DNA from: Betaproteobacteria bacterium
Lineage (GTDB): Bacteria; Bdellovibrionota_B; Oligoflexia; Silvanigrellales; Silvanigrellaceae
Length of the DNA: 64,000 nt
Direction of reading: 5' to 3'
NCBI GenBank assembly: GCA_016868315.1
Contig: VGHE01000003.1
Coordinates: 309,044-373,043 of the forward strand
The position numbers and the translations under genes are program-made. Shown one piece after another: positions 26,715-36,051 of this stretch; within the stretch, counting starts at the first letter, position 1; the number at the start of each line of letters is the position of its first letter. The notes beneath the pieces are model-generated. The model had not been told where the DNA came from and did not search any database. It saw only the letters and a program-made list of their open reading frames with translations.

Positions 26715-29477
26715 ATGTCTCTCACCTCATTCACTGCATCTGGTTCACGGAGCACAGAAGGTGTGCATCAGCGCTACCTTGCAAATGGCTGCGAGATTTA
26801 CCTCGAACAAGTTGATTTCGCTCCGCTTGTCACTCTTCAGCTGTGGGTCAAAACGGGAAGCATAGACGAATCGCCCTCCGAATTCGGAATGGCACATGTA
26901 CTTGAGCACATGCTCTTCAAAGGCACCGAACGTTTTCCACGCACGGGTGATGTTGCTCGTTTGGTTGAAGCTGCTGGTGGAGAAATCAACGCCTACACAA
27001 CATTCGATCACACGGTATTTTACATCAATGCACCACGCGAATTTGCTTACCAAGGCGCTGAACTGCTGTTTGATGTGGTGTGCTCCAGCCTTCTCGATCA
27101 ACAAGAGCTCGAGCGTGAACTGGAAGTCGTGATCGAAGAAATCCGACGCAGCCGCGACAATCCGTCGGCGCGCCTCAGTCACTCACTGTTTGGAAAAGTG
27201 TTTGCCGACTTTCCCATGGGACGTCCGGTCATAGGATTCGAAGAGGTCGTCAAGACCTTCAACCGAGAAAATCTACGCGAGTTTTATAAGCGCTGGTATA
27301 TTCCTAACAACATGTTTTTCATTGCCGCAGGCGATTTTCACATCGGCGAAATGAATGCTCGCCTTGATTCTTTGGCAAACAATTTTCCACCGCACGGTTT
27401 GCCACAACGCACCTGGGTGCGACAACACACCTGGCCGAAAGGCGATGGCCCGCAGTGCGAAGTCATTCATGGCCCATACCAAGAAACCCGACTGCAATTC
27501 GCAACACCGGCACCCAGCCTCGAGGACGATACAACTCCTGCGTGGGAAATGTTTGCAAGCATTCTTGGCCATGGTGATTCATCGAGACTCTCGCACAGCG
27601 TCAAAGACGAGGCTCAGCTCGTTACAGCCATCGATGCCTCACTTTACACGCCGCGTTTCCCCTATGGATTCTCGGGTTTCGCCTTCTATGGCAGAAGTGA
27701 AAACGCACATTCAGCGATTCATTCAGCCGTCGCAGAAATCGCGCGCCTCGCAAAAGAAGGCCCCACTCCTGCTGAGCTGCAACGCGTTCTCACAGCTGCC
27801 AAGGCTGAAAAAATATACGGCCGAGAAAGTATCGAAGGCCTCGTTCGCAATGTCGGCAGCAACCTACTCACAACCGCACGGCTTGAGTTCGATACCCTTT
27901 TCCTCCAGAAACTTGCCCAGGTGAGCCTGGCTCAGGTGCAAGAGTGTGCGCGCGCTGTTTGTGAGAACATAATTGCAGGAAAAGTTGTGTGTTTGGCTGC
28001 AAGCAATCAAGAACACGCAGACGTAATTGATTCCGCGAATCTCCGCACCACAGTCCTTGCCTGCGCGGAGTCCATCAAAAAGGAACTTCACGCCCAGGAA
28101 CAAAAAACTCTCCGCAGCACTGTTTCATTGAAGTCAAACGTCATCGCCTCGCAGCGAAATCCCGCCATACTGCACACCGAGGTTGACCTTGGCCACTCTG
28201 CGCGCCTGCACTTCAACACACGCTTGGCCAAACGCTTACCGGTCGCAAGCCACGTTCTTGTGTGGAAATGGGGACAACATGAAGAGCCTACAGAAAAGAT
28301 CGGTGTGAATGCATTTCTCGCTCAAATGCTCACTCGCGGCACAACACGCCAATCCTACCGTGCATTCGTCACTGAGCTCGAAGATATGGGCGCCTCAATC
28401 AGCGCCTTCTCCGGAAGAGATCTTTTTGGTCTACGGCTAGATTCTCTCACCGAAGTGCAACCACGCGCCCTGAAAATGATGCTCGACTGCCTGGCACGTC
28501 CCGCAATGGAAAGCGAACAATTTGAACGCGTCATGCGTGAAACCGAGGAAGTTCTTGTGGCGCAAAAGGACAGCCCAGGTTCACGCCTTGGTCGCCTCAA
28601 TGGGTCTTTACTTTACGGTGAACACGTCTACGCCCACCCTCCCTTGGGAACATTGGAAACCCTGAAGAATATCACTCTCGAGGACATTCGGACGCAATGG
28701 CAACGCCTTCTGCTCACCGACTCTTTCGTGCTGTCCGGAGCTGGTGAGTTTTCGAGCGACGAAACTCTCGAGGCGGTTGCCGCAGAGCTGAGTAGCATTG
28801 CTGCTCAACGTGCGCTCCGCAGTCAATCACTGCCTGCGCTTAGAACGCCGCAAGCCGCACCGAAAATGCCGGCACAAGCGCGCATTGGCTTTGATGCACT
28901 TGAGCGCGAGCAAGCACACGTCAGTTTGTCGCTCAGAGCCTATCCGCTCTCAGACAAACGCCGCACAGCTCTCGAGGTTGCCTGCAGCGTACTTGGTGGC
29001 CAGGGTGGACGCCTATTCATGGATCTGCGTGATGCTCAGTCGTTGGCCTACAGTGTAGGCTGCTCACAAACGCCATCTTTGTTTGGGGGCTCGCTGAACA
29101 CTTACATCGGTACAGCAGCTGCAAAAACCCAACAGGCGCTGTTGGGCTTGAAATCGCACCTCGAGAAAATTGCCACCGAGCCCCCGGCACAAGACGAACT
29201 CGACCGTGCTAAGAACTCTTTGTTGGGTGCTCAGAGTCTCGACAGTCAGCATCATCACTACCAGTCTTCTCAGCTCGCCATGAGTGATATTTACGGCCTT
29301 GGGTTCGACAATTTCCTGGGATTCAAAGAACGTGTGGAGGCTGTGACGCAGGAAAGTGTCTCTGCCGCAGTGCATGAGCTGCTTAAGAGCGAATCTCCCT
29401 GCGTTGCTATCATTGGCCCAAACGGAACATGGGTTCCGGAGAGTCAGGACAAACGTATTGGCGAGTGGGAAATCTGA
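26715..29477 (+). CDS. M16-family zinc peptidase, two fused domains
   Basis: A 920-residue pitrilysin/processing-peptidase homologue made of two tandem M16 units. The active N-terminal unit has HVLEH at 61-65 (family HxxEH zinc motif) and the downstream Glu cluster EVVIEEIRRSRDNP. The C-terminal unit (about 490-900) lacks the zinc motif, as is usual. No signal peptide is obvious, so it may act in the cytosol or be exported another way. ATG 26715 has AAGGAG; an in-frame TTG at 26670 lies farther upstream. It is convergent with the amylase gene, 8 bases apart. Confidence 0.92.
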   Translation: MSLTSFTASGSRSTEGVHQRYLANGCEIYLEQVDFAPLVTLQLWVKTGSIDESPSEFGMAHVLEHMLFKGTERFPRTGDVARLVEAAGGEINAYTTFDHTVFYINAPREFAYQGAELLFDVVCSSLLDQQELERELEVVIEEIRRSRDNPSARLSHSLFGKVFADFPMGRPVIGFEEVVKTFNRENLREFYKRWYIPNNMFFIAAGDFHIGEMNARLDSLANNFPPHGLPQRTWVRQHTWPKGDGPQCEVIHGPYQETRLQFATPAPSLEDDTTPAWEMFASILGHGDSSRLSHSVKDEAQLVTAIDASLYTPRFPYGFSGFAFYGRSENAHSAIHSAVAEIARLAKEGPTPAELQRVLTAAKAEKIYGRESIEGLVRNVGSNLLTTARLEFDTLFLQKLAQVSLAQVQECARAVCENIIAGKVVCLAASNQEHADVIDSANLRTTVLACAESIKKELHAQEQKTLRSTVSLKSNVIASQRNPAILHTEVDLGHSARLHFNTRLAKRLPVASHVLVWKWGQHEEPTEKIGVNAFLAQMLTRGTTRQSYRAFVTELEDMGASISAFSGRDLFGLRLDSLTEVQPRALKMMLDCLARPAMESEQFERVMRETEEVLVAQKDSPGSRLGRLNGSLLYGEHVYAHPPLGTLETLKNITLEDIRTQWQRLLLTDSFVLSGAGEFSSDETLEAVAAELSSIAAQRALRSQSLPALRTPQAAPKMPAQARIGFDALEREQAHVSLSLRAYPLSDKRRTALEVACSVLGGQGGRLFMDLRDAQSLAYSVGCSQTPSLFGGSLNTYIGTAAAKTQQALLGLKSHLEKIATEPPAQDELDRAKNSLLGAQSLDSQHHHYQSSQLAMSDIYGLGFDNFLGFKERVEAVTQESVSAAVHELLKSESPCVAIIGPNGTWVPESQDKRIGEWEI

Positions 29478-29485
29478 AATTCTAT

Positions 29486-31042
29486 TTAGTCGATGCGTGA
29501 GCTCGCAGTCAGAGCAATGGCTGACAAACCCATCAGCGTGACCTGAGCCACGCCACCGCGCACCTCGATACGCGCACCTTTGCACCCTGGTTCCGAGTTC
29601 TTTTTGCCGCCATCAAGGATGTTGCAATAGCTCCCGTCAGCGAGGGATGTGGGGAGTGTGACCGCCACTGGCTTGGATTCAATATTCAACGCAAACCATC
29701 CCTTTTCGCCCCGCGAAAACGCGATTTGTCCGCCAGAAGAGCTGCTCCACCAGCGCCCCAAAGGTGCTCCATCCACCTCTTTGCGAAAACCAACCATTGC
29801 GAGAAGACCCGGGGCACGGTGCTCACAAATCCACGAGCCTTTCCCGCAGCGAGACCCTCCCATCTCTGTGTACACGGGCAGAGTTTCACCGGTGGATGTT
29901 GCAGGTGGGCCATCTGAGTCACGCACAAAGTCGTAGCTACTCATGAGGCCAACGGTTCCGTAATTGAAGGCCAGAAGGAACATGTTTGCCAGTGTGTGCA
30001 GTGCACCATCGCGGTAGGTGAGCACCCAACCGCCACCACCATGTCCCCGCTGATTGTCATGGTTGTCAGTGAAAACAACCGACTGCCTTGAAGGCAAGAA
30101 GCCCCAAGATTCACCCATGGACTCAAGCACGGAGAGGTTGCCTCGGCGAAACAAAGAGGCCAAAGCGAGCCCAACGCGGAACTCAGTAACCGAACCGGCG
30201 CTGAGGTACTCCGAGGAGGAGATAGGCTCACCACCCTGATCGATGACTTCCTGAAAGATATAAACAGATTTATCGAGCTTGTTGACGATTGCCGAAACGT
30301 CGCTTGCGAGCATGTGTTTGGCAGCATCGATGCGGAACCCGTTGATGCCGATGCGGACTTGTTCGTTTAGGAAACCCGCGATTTTGTTACGAACAGATTC
30401 CGACCCTGTGTTCAAGTCGGCCAGACCAAGCAATTCACAGTTCTGAACTTCCCACCGATCTTGATAGTTGCGAATCACGTTGTCAGAGTAGCGACCGCAG
30501 TGGTGAAAGTCGGGATACGTAAACAAACCTGGGTAAAAATAGCGCGAGTAGGTTGTTCCCGCGGAACCAGTTTCGCTCTGGTTGAAGGGAAGAGTTTGCG
30601 CCATGTGGTTGATGACAGCGTCGGAAATGACATCCACACCAGCGCGATGACAACGCTCAACCATTTCCACGAACTCAGCGCGAGTGCCGCTGCGACTCTC
30701 AAGTTTGTAACTGACAGGCTGGTATCTTTGGAACCAGGGACTCCCTGGCATGATGCGATGCTCTTGTGGGGGTGAAATCTGAACCGCATCGATTCCGGCC
30801 GGGCCGAGAACCTTTTCGCACTCAAGGGCGATGTCTTTCCAAGTCCATTCAAACAGGTGAACGTAGGCCGAATGAGAAGGTACCGCGCGCACGCGCGCCA
30901 TGCTGGTGCGCTCTGTAAGCTGCGCATCTGAAGGCACAGCCAAACGCGAGCAGCCCATAAGCAGCCCGCATGCAACAAGACTTCCAAGCAATGTCGAGGC
31001 GATATTTGATAATCGTGTAAACGACAAAGCCAGCTCCCCCAC
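29486..31042 (-). CDS. Alpha-amylase (GH13) lipoprotein
   Basis: Hydrolyses alpha-1,4-glucans outside the cytosol. The signal segment ends in LLMGC (C31), a lipobox, so it is probably a lipoprotein. The GH13 active site is complete: D239 in GFRIDAAKH, E265 in FQEVID and D329 in TDNHDNQRGH. AYVHLFEWTWKDIALECE and VDVISDAVINHMA resemble the animal/Streptomyces amylase subgroup. The C-terminal beta domain is present. The start may be GTG 31042 (AGGGA upstream) or an in-frame TTG slightly inside. No maltodextrin transport genes are near. Confidence 0.92.
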   Translation of the reverse strand: MGELALSFTRLSNIASTLLGSLVACGLLMGCSRLAVPSDAQLTERTSMARVRAVPSHSAYVHLFEWTWKDIALECEKVLGPAGIDAVQISPPQEHRIMPGSPWFQRYQPVSYKLESRSGTRAEFVEMVERCHRAGVDVISDAVINHMAQTLPFNQSETGSAGTTYSRYFYPGLFTYPDFHHCGRYSDNVIRNYQDRWEVQNCELLGLADLNTGSESVRNKIAGFLNEQVRIGINGFRIDAAKHMLASDVSAIVNKLDKSVYIFQEVIDQGGEPISSSEYLSAGSVTEFRVGLALASLFRRGNLSVLESMGESWGFLPSRQSVVFTDNHDNQRGHGGGGWVLTYRDGALHTLANMFLLAFNYGTVGLMSSYDFVRDSDGPPATSTGETLPVYTEMGGSRCGKGSWICEHRAPGLLAMVGFRKEVDGAPLGRWWSSSSGGQIAFSRGEKGWFALNIESKPVAVTLPTSLADGSYCNILDGGKKNSEPGCKGARIEVRGGVAQVTLMGLSAIALTASSRID

Positions 31043-31089
31043 TACGCTTCCCTGGTAGCCAAATGTCAGCGTGACACTAGATCAATTTT

Positions 31090-31106
31090 GGACTGACGGC
31101 CAGTCC
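31090..31106. promoter_or_regulatory. Short palindrome upstream of the amylase gene
   Basis: GGACTG-ACGGC-CAGTCC, an inverted repeat with a 5-base spacer about 50 bases upstream of the amylase start, in the 113-base gap after miaA. There is no T-run, so it is more like an operator than a terminator. Only sequence symmetry supports it. Confidence 0.25.
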
Positions 31107-31155
31107 TCTTCTCAAATTTTTATCGATATGGGTAATAAATTAACTTTATTGACAT

Positions 31156-32175
31156 TTATTTGTACACAAAATCAACAAAATTGTTGTCTAAGGAGAAATG
31201 CTCGGGAGTCCAGCAGGCTGTGTCGACCGCCCAATCACATCTCTCCTTGGCATTCCAGGTGCGCTGGCGTCGGACATACTGCCAAGTCAGCGTTGCAACC
31301 CGCTCTGTGAGGTCGTGGGCACTGGCGCGCCTCAATTCTCCGAGGCTGTCCGGAAGAGGAGCGGCTGAAGTCTCAAAAGCCGAGAGCCACGCCCAAATTT
31401 CCCGATAACCAATTGCCTTGAGAGCCTGACTATTCAAGATTAATTCAGCGAATTGAGCTTGCAGCGCAACGACTTCTTCAACCCAACCGTGGCTGAACAT
31501 TTCCTCAATTCGTCCGCTGATGCGACTTTTTAGAATGGAGTCTTCGCAATCGACGTGGATTACAAAGGTCTCGCCAAGACGCTGCTGCTCACTGAGTTTC
31601 TCTGATTTTGTGAATAATGATTGGGTAGAAACGCCTTCGGGAAGCTGAAAAATAATTTCCAAAGCGCGTTCAATACGTGTTTTATCGTTCGGGTGAAGTT
31701 GTGCCGCACGCTCCGAATCAAGCGCTGTCAGCCAACGGTGCAGCTCGGGCCAGCCCCACGCCTCTGCGGCAGAGCGGAACATCTTTCGCAACTCATCGTT
31801 TCGAGGAGGAAGCGGATCGAGGCCATGCAGAACAGAGCGCAGGTACAGGCCACTTCCACCAACGCACACGGGGAGATGACTGCGCGCAGCAATTTCTCTG
31901 CACTTCTGCCAGACAAATTCGGCATAACGCACGGCATCCATAGTTTCGAGAGGATCAAGAATGTCTATACCATGATAGCGAAATCGCACCCGCTCTGCAG
32001 GTGAAGGCTTCGCTGTTCCTGCTGTGACACCCCGATAGAATTGAAATGCATCTATGTTCACGAGCTCGCACGTCTGCCCTTGTGCCTCCAGACGCTCTGC
32101 GAGCAGATGGGCAAGTGCAGTTTTTCCGGTTGCCGTTGCACCCACGACGAAAACGGCTTTTTCGAATTTACGCAT
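31156..32175 (-). CDS. miaA: tRNA dimethylallyltransferase
   Basis: Adds a dimethylallyl group to A37 of tRNAs that read UNN codons. The P-loop GATATGKT is at residues 11-18. VNIDAFQFYRGVTAGTAKP and the later VCVGGSGLYLRSVLHGLDP are family signatures, and the length of 339 is usual. ATG 32175 is chosen because TGAGG lies upstream and it starts directly before the P-loop; longer reading would run into mutL. It starts 10 bases after the mutL stop, the same mutL-miaA order as in enterobacteria. Confidence 0.95.
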   Translation of the reverse strand: MRKFEKAVFVVGATATGKTALAHLLAERLEAQGQTCELVNIDAFQFYRGVTAGTAKPSPAERVRFRYHGIDILDPLETMDAVRYAEFVWQKCREIAARSHLPVCVGGSGLYLRSVLHGLDPLPPRNDELRKMFRSAAEAWGWPELHRWLTALDSERAAQLHPNDKTRIERALEIIFQLPEGVSTQSLFTKSEKLSEQQRLGETFVIHVDCEDSILKSRISGRIEEMFSHGWVEEVVALQAQFAELILNSQALKAIGYREIWAWLSAFETSAAPLPDSLGELRRASAHDLTERVATLTWQYVRRQRTWNAKERCDWAVDTACWTPEHFSLDNNFVDFVYK

Positions 32176-32185
32176 CACAGTGTCC

Positions 32186-34180
32186 TCAGATTCGCGAAAA
32201 CCACTGAGCAACATCGTGAGCAGACCAGCGGCGCCAAACAGGTCGACCGTGAGGACAATGAGCAAAGAAGTCCACTTCGGCGCCGCGCAAGAGAAGCCGG
32301 CGCACGAGTTCTGGGTTCATAGGGTCACCGCTACGCACAGCGCTATGACAAGCCACTGTTGCCAGATGCAAATGAAAAAGTTCTTTGCGGCTGAGGTTGG
32401 CCGGCCGCACACCAACCTCGAGCCACTCTTGGGCTTGCCTTCGCGCTCGCTGAACCAATGGATGCGCCTCAGCAGAAGCAAAACCTTTTATAGCCAACAA
32501 CCGTGCAACTACGTCATCGAAAAGTGCTGCTGCACGATTAAAGTCGACCTGCGTGGGGGTGGAGTGAACCGCGATACTGCGGTTGGCGAGAACCTCAATT
32601 TCAAAGCCAAGGTGAGCAAGGTTCCTTTCTTCCTCCTGGAGAATCTCAGTGAGAACTGGCGGCACAGGAACAATAAGCGGCGCCAGAAGCGATTGCCGAG
32701 CCAATCCTTGACCGCCCTCGAGTTGCAGACTCAATTCTTCAAATAACACACGCTCATGAAAAGCATGCTGATCGACAACCAACAAATCACCTTGAGCCTC
32801 AAAAAGCAGGTAACAATTCTTATATTGTCCAAGGTAATCTGCGCGCGAAAGCGGATGTCCGGAATTGGCATCTTGTCCGGAAAAAATTTCAGGCTCTGCC
32901 ATTCGCTCAGTTACGCCCGAAAAGAGCGAAGCAGATTCCTGTGCGGTGGAAACTCCCCCGCCAGTGTTCCCCGCGAGCATGGTGTGGGTATTGCGCACTT
33001 GTGCCGGAATTTGAGAGTGCAGGCGCGGAACATTTTGGCCAGAAAATTGAGGCGCGCTTGGGAGCGGGTTTTGAGTGGGGAGCGGGGTTCGGCTCTGAGC
33101 AAATTTGTCGTCGAGCCAGTTTTCACGTCGCATCTCTGGCTGAACCCGCACAATGGTTTCTGCCGTGGGCAACGTACTGAGCATTTGATTTTGTGTGGTA
33201 CGACGCAGGTCAGACTGCAATGCAATGGTCACTAAATCCTGCACCAGCGGTGCATCGTTGAAGCGAATCTCTGTCTTGTTGGGATGTGCATTGACATCCA
33301 CCAAAGCCGGATCCACTGTAACAAAAAGAACACACGCAGGTACCAATCCTTTCATGGTCAGCCCCGTGTATCCAGACAGAACGCCATTGCGAACAATGCG
33401 ATCTTTTACCAGTCGACCATTGACAAAGGTTGTAAAGTAGCGCGGAACCGGTCGCGCAAGATCGGGCTTTTGAACGAATCCCTCAAGCCTGAATGCACCT
33501 TTCTCAAAGTTCACTGGAACGTACTCGGCAGCCTCGGGTCCGAGAATCGATTTAAAGCGTTCTGCGAGACTTTCTGCAGGAGCAAAATTCAAAATTTCTC
33601 GGCCATTGTGACTCAGACGCAAACCAACTCGAAAATAGGCGAATGCCATCGCCTGCACAGTCTCAAGAATATGTCCCAATTCAGTGGCTGTTGCCCTCAA
33701 AAACTTTTTGCGGGCAGGAACGTTAATAAACAGATCACGCACGACAATCTCGGTTCCAACCGGCATGCCGCACATCCGCGGGGGCGCTTTGACACCATCA
33801 CGCACTTGAATTTCAAGCCCGGTTGAATCGCAGCTCCGCCGTGTTCGCAGGGTAAAATCCGAGACGGCAGCGATACTGGGCAGTGCTTCACCGCGAAAAC
33901 CGAAGGTCGATAGATTGTTGAGGTCATCGACGTGGGCAAGCTTGCTGGTTGCATGTCTCTCGAGTGCCAACTCTGCATCATCGGGAGACATTCCTGTTCC
34001 ATTATCAACGATTCGAACAAGCTGTCGGCCACCATCAAGAAGCTCTATTTCTATTTCCTGCGCCTGTGCGTCGAGTGCATTTTCCAGCAACTCTTTCACC
34101 ACACTTGCAGGACGCTCTACAACCTCACCTGCCTTGATCTGATTGATGACGTGCTCGGGCAATTTGCGAACAACAGACAT
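32186..34180 (-). CDS. mutL: DNA mismatch repair protein MutL
   Basis: Links mismatch recognition by MutS to strand removal. It is a 664-residue protein with an N-terminal GHKL ATPase: VVKELLENALDA, IVDNGTGM (about 56-63) and TFGFRGEALPSIAAVS (about 90-105). A transducer domain has VNVPARKKFLRA and DVNAHPNKTEIRF, then a variable linker, then a C-terminal dimerisation domain (about 460-664) containing CPHGRPVW. ATG 34180 has GAGGAATTG upstream. It forms an operon with miaA and is divergent from fadD. Confidence 0.96.
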   Translation of the reverse strand: MSVVRKLPEHVINQIKAGEVVERPASVVKELLENALDAQAQEIEIELLDGGRQLVRIVDNGTGMSPDDAELALERHATSKLAHVDDLNNLSTFGFRGEALPSIAAVSDFTLRTRRSCDSTGLEIQVRDGVKAPPRMCGMPVGTEIVVRDLFINVPARKKFLRATATELGHILETVQAMAFAYFRVGLRLSHNGREILNFAPAESLAERFKSILGPEAAEYVPVNFEKGAFRLEGFVQKPDLARPVPRYFTTFVNGRLVKDRIVRNGVLSGYTGLTMKGLVPACVLFVTVDPALVDVNAHPNKTEIRFNDAPLVQDLVTIALQSDLRRTTQNQMLSTLPTAETIVRVQPEMRRENWLDDKFAQSRTPLPTQNPLPSAPQFSGQNVPRLHSQIPAQVRNTHTMLAGNTGGGVSTAQESASLFSGVTERMAEPEIFSGQDANSGHPLSRADYLGQYKNCYLLFEAQGDLLVVDQHAFHERVLFEELSLQLEGGQGLARQSLLAPLIVPVPPVLTEILQEEERNLAHLGFEIEVLANRSIAVHSTPTQVDFNRAAALFDDVVARLLAIKGFASAEAHPLVQRARRQAQEWLEVGVRPANLSRKELFHLHLATVACHSAVRSGDPMNPELVRRLLLRGAEVDFFAHCPHGRPVWRRWSAHDVAQWFSRI

Positions 34181-34267
34181 GACAATTCCTCAGCTTTGCG
34201 GGACGCTCAGGCTTTGATAACCTGTTGGCACCGAAAACTGAAGCCCCAATGGAAGGAGCCTCGCCCC

Positions 34268-36049
34268 ATGACGCAATCGAATGCTGCATCCCCTTATGTG
34301 AACAAGCCCTGGCTTTCCGCGTATGCAAAGGGTGTAAAGCCCGAAATTCCGAACATTCCGTATGAAAACATCGGCGCCATGATCTCGAGCTCCGCGCAAC
34401 GCTTTTCCGCAAGGACAGCGTTTTATACCTGCCTCCCCAATGGCATGCAGGGTCACGTCAGCTTTGCGGAAGTTGAAAGCTACTCCAACCAGTTTGCTGC
34501 ATTTCTAATCAAAGAGCTTCAGCTGCAGAAGGGCGACCGCGTTGCCATCCAGATGCCTAACTGCATTGCCTACCCGATTGCTCTGTTTGGAATCCTCAAG
34601 GCCGGATGCGTCGTGGTGAACGTCAACCCACTCTACACCGACCGCGAGATGGAGCACGCCTTCAACGACAGCGGCGCAACAGTGCTCATCATCATTGACA
34701 TGTTTGCCGACAAACTTCCGCGCGTCCTTCCGAAAACAGGAATCAAACACGTCATCACCGTGAGCCTTGCCGACTTTTTTCCGGTTCACCTCAAGTTGCT
34801 TATCAAAACCCTCTTAAAGCTAAAGAAACAGGTTCCTATCTGCACTGTTCCACACCTGCCCTTCCCGGCAGCTCTGGCCGCAGGCCAGACCCGAATGGCG
34901 CAGACCGAAACTGCATGGGCACGCGCAGGCGCACAGGGTGGCCAAAAAGCACTCACGCTCCCGAGTGTCACGCTCGACGACCTGGCAGCCTTGCAATACA
35001 CCGGCGGCACCACAGGAGTCAGTAAAGGTGCGATGCTTACGCACCGCAACCTGCTGTCGAACGTCTACCAGATCCTTGAATTCGCAAAAACCACAATCAC
35101 GACCGGTGAAGAAACAATCATCACAGCGCTGCCGCTATACCACATATTTGCTTTCTCAGTGAACTGCTTGTCCTTCTTCGAAGAGGGTGCAACAAACGTT
35201 CTGATTCCAAGTCCACGTCCAATGAGCAATCTCAAAAAGCCATTCGAAAAACACCAAATCACTTGGATGACAGGTGTGAACACATTGTTCAACGCACTCA
35301 CCAACGAGCCATGGTTCGTGCAAAATCCTCCCAAGAAAATGAAAATGTCCATTGCGGGTGGTGCAGCGCTGCTCTCATCGACGGCAGAAAAGTGGGCAAA
35401 AACAGTCGGCACGGCCGTTGTCGAAGGCTATGGACTCACCGAATCAAGTCCTGTGCTTACATTCAACCCGATTGGCGGCAAGGTGAAAAAAGACGGTATC
35501 GGCGTGCCAATGCCCTCAACTGAAATTCGTCTTGTAGATGACAACGGCAAAGAGGTTGGAATTGGCGAGCCAGGGGAACTGATTGCGCGTGGTCCGCAGA
35601 TTATGGCTGGCTACTGGAAACGTGCCGAGGAAACCGCGAAGACCATCAAAGATGGTTGGCTCTGCACCGGTGACGTTGCCGTAATGGATGCAGATGGCTT
35701 CTTCAAGATCGTTGACCGCAAGAAAGACATGATTCTCGTTTCCGGTTTCAACGTTTATCCGAACGAAGTCGAAGATTGTATTGCAAAACATCCAGAAGTG
35801 GTTGAAGTGGCTGTTATCGGTATTCCCGATGGTCAGTCAGGAGAAGCAGTGAAAGCATACGTTGTTCCGCGCTCGCCGAACCTCACACAAGACGCTCTGC
35901 GTGCGCACTGCAAAGAAATGCTCACGGCCTACAAAGTCCCACGTGTTGTCGAGTTCCGCAAAGAACTGCCCAAAACGCCGATCGGCAAAATCCTGCGCAA
36001 GGATCTTCGCGCAGAATTCCTGGCTCAACAACAAGGTAAAAACGTCTAA
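34268..36049 (+). CDS. fadD: Long-chain fatty acid-CoA ligase
   Basis: Activates long-chain fatty acids to acyl-CoA through an acyl-AMP. It is a 593-residue ANL-family enzyme. The AMP-binding P-loop YTGGTTGVSKGAML begins at Y244, VVEGYGLTESSPV holds the core Thr/Glu, DGWLCTGDVAVMD the hinge region, and a C-terminal TPIGKILRKDL the catalytic Lys. ATG 34268 follows GGAAGGAG; longer frames upstream overlap mutL and are not credible. The next gene begins 3 bases after its stop, so it shares a transcript with the addB/addA-like pair. Confidence 0.93.
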   Translation: MTQSNAASPYVNKPWLSAYAKGVKPEIPNIPYENIGAMISSSAQRFSARTAFYTCLPNGMQGHVSFAEVESYSNQFAAFLIKELQLQKGDRVAIQMPNCIAYPIALFGILKAGCVVVNVNPLYTDREMEHAFNDSGATVLIIIDMFADKLPRVLPKTGIKHVITVSLADFFPVHLKLLIKTLLKLKKQVPICTVPHLPFPAALAAGQTRMAQTETAWARAGAQGGQKALTLPSVTLDDLAALQYTGGTTGVSKGAMLTHRNLLSNVYQILEFAKTTITTGEETIITALPLYHIFAFSVNCLSFFEEGATNVLIPSPRPMSNLKKPFEKHQITWMTGVNTLFNALTNEPWFVQNPPKKMKMSIAGGAALLSSTAEKWAKTVGTAVVEGYGLTESSPVLTFNPIGGKVKKDGIGVPMPSTEIRLVDDNGKEVGIGEPGELIARGPQIMAGYWKRAEETAKTIKDGWLCTGDVAVMDADGFFKIVDRKKDMILVSGFNVYPNEVEDCIAKHPEVVEVAVIGIPDGQSGEAVKAYVVPRSPNLTQDALRAHCKEMLTAYKVPRVVEFRKELPKTPIGKILRKDLRAEFLAQQQGKNV

Positions 36050-36051
36050 TC

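Noticed and set aside
32176..32265. A longer start for miaA
   Set aside because: It would overlap the mutL 3' end; ATG 32175 begins directly before the P-loop and has a GAGG site.
33932..34267. A longer start for the acyl-CoA ligase
   Set aside because: The extra stretch is antisense to mutL, and the strong GGAAGGAG site sits before ATG 34268.
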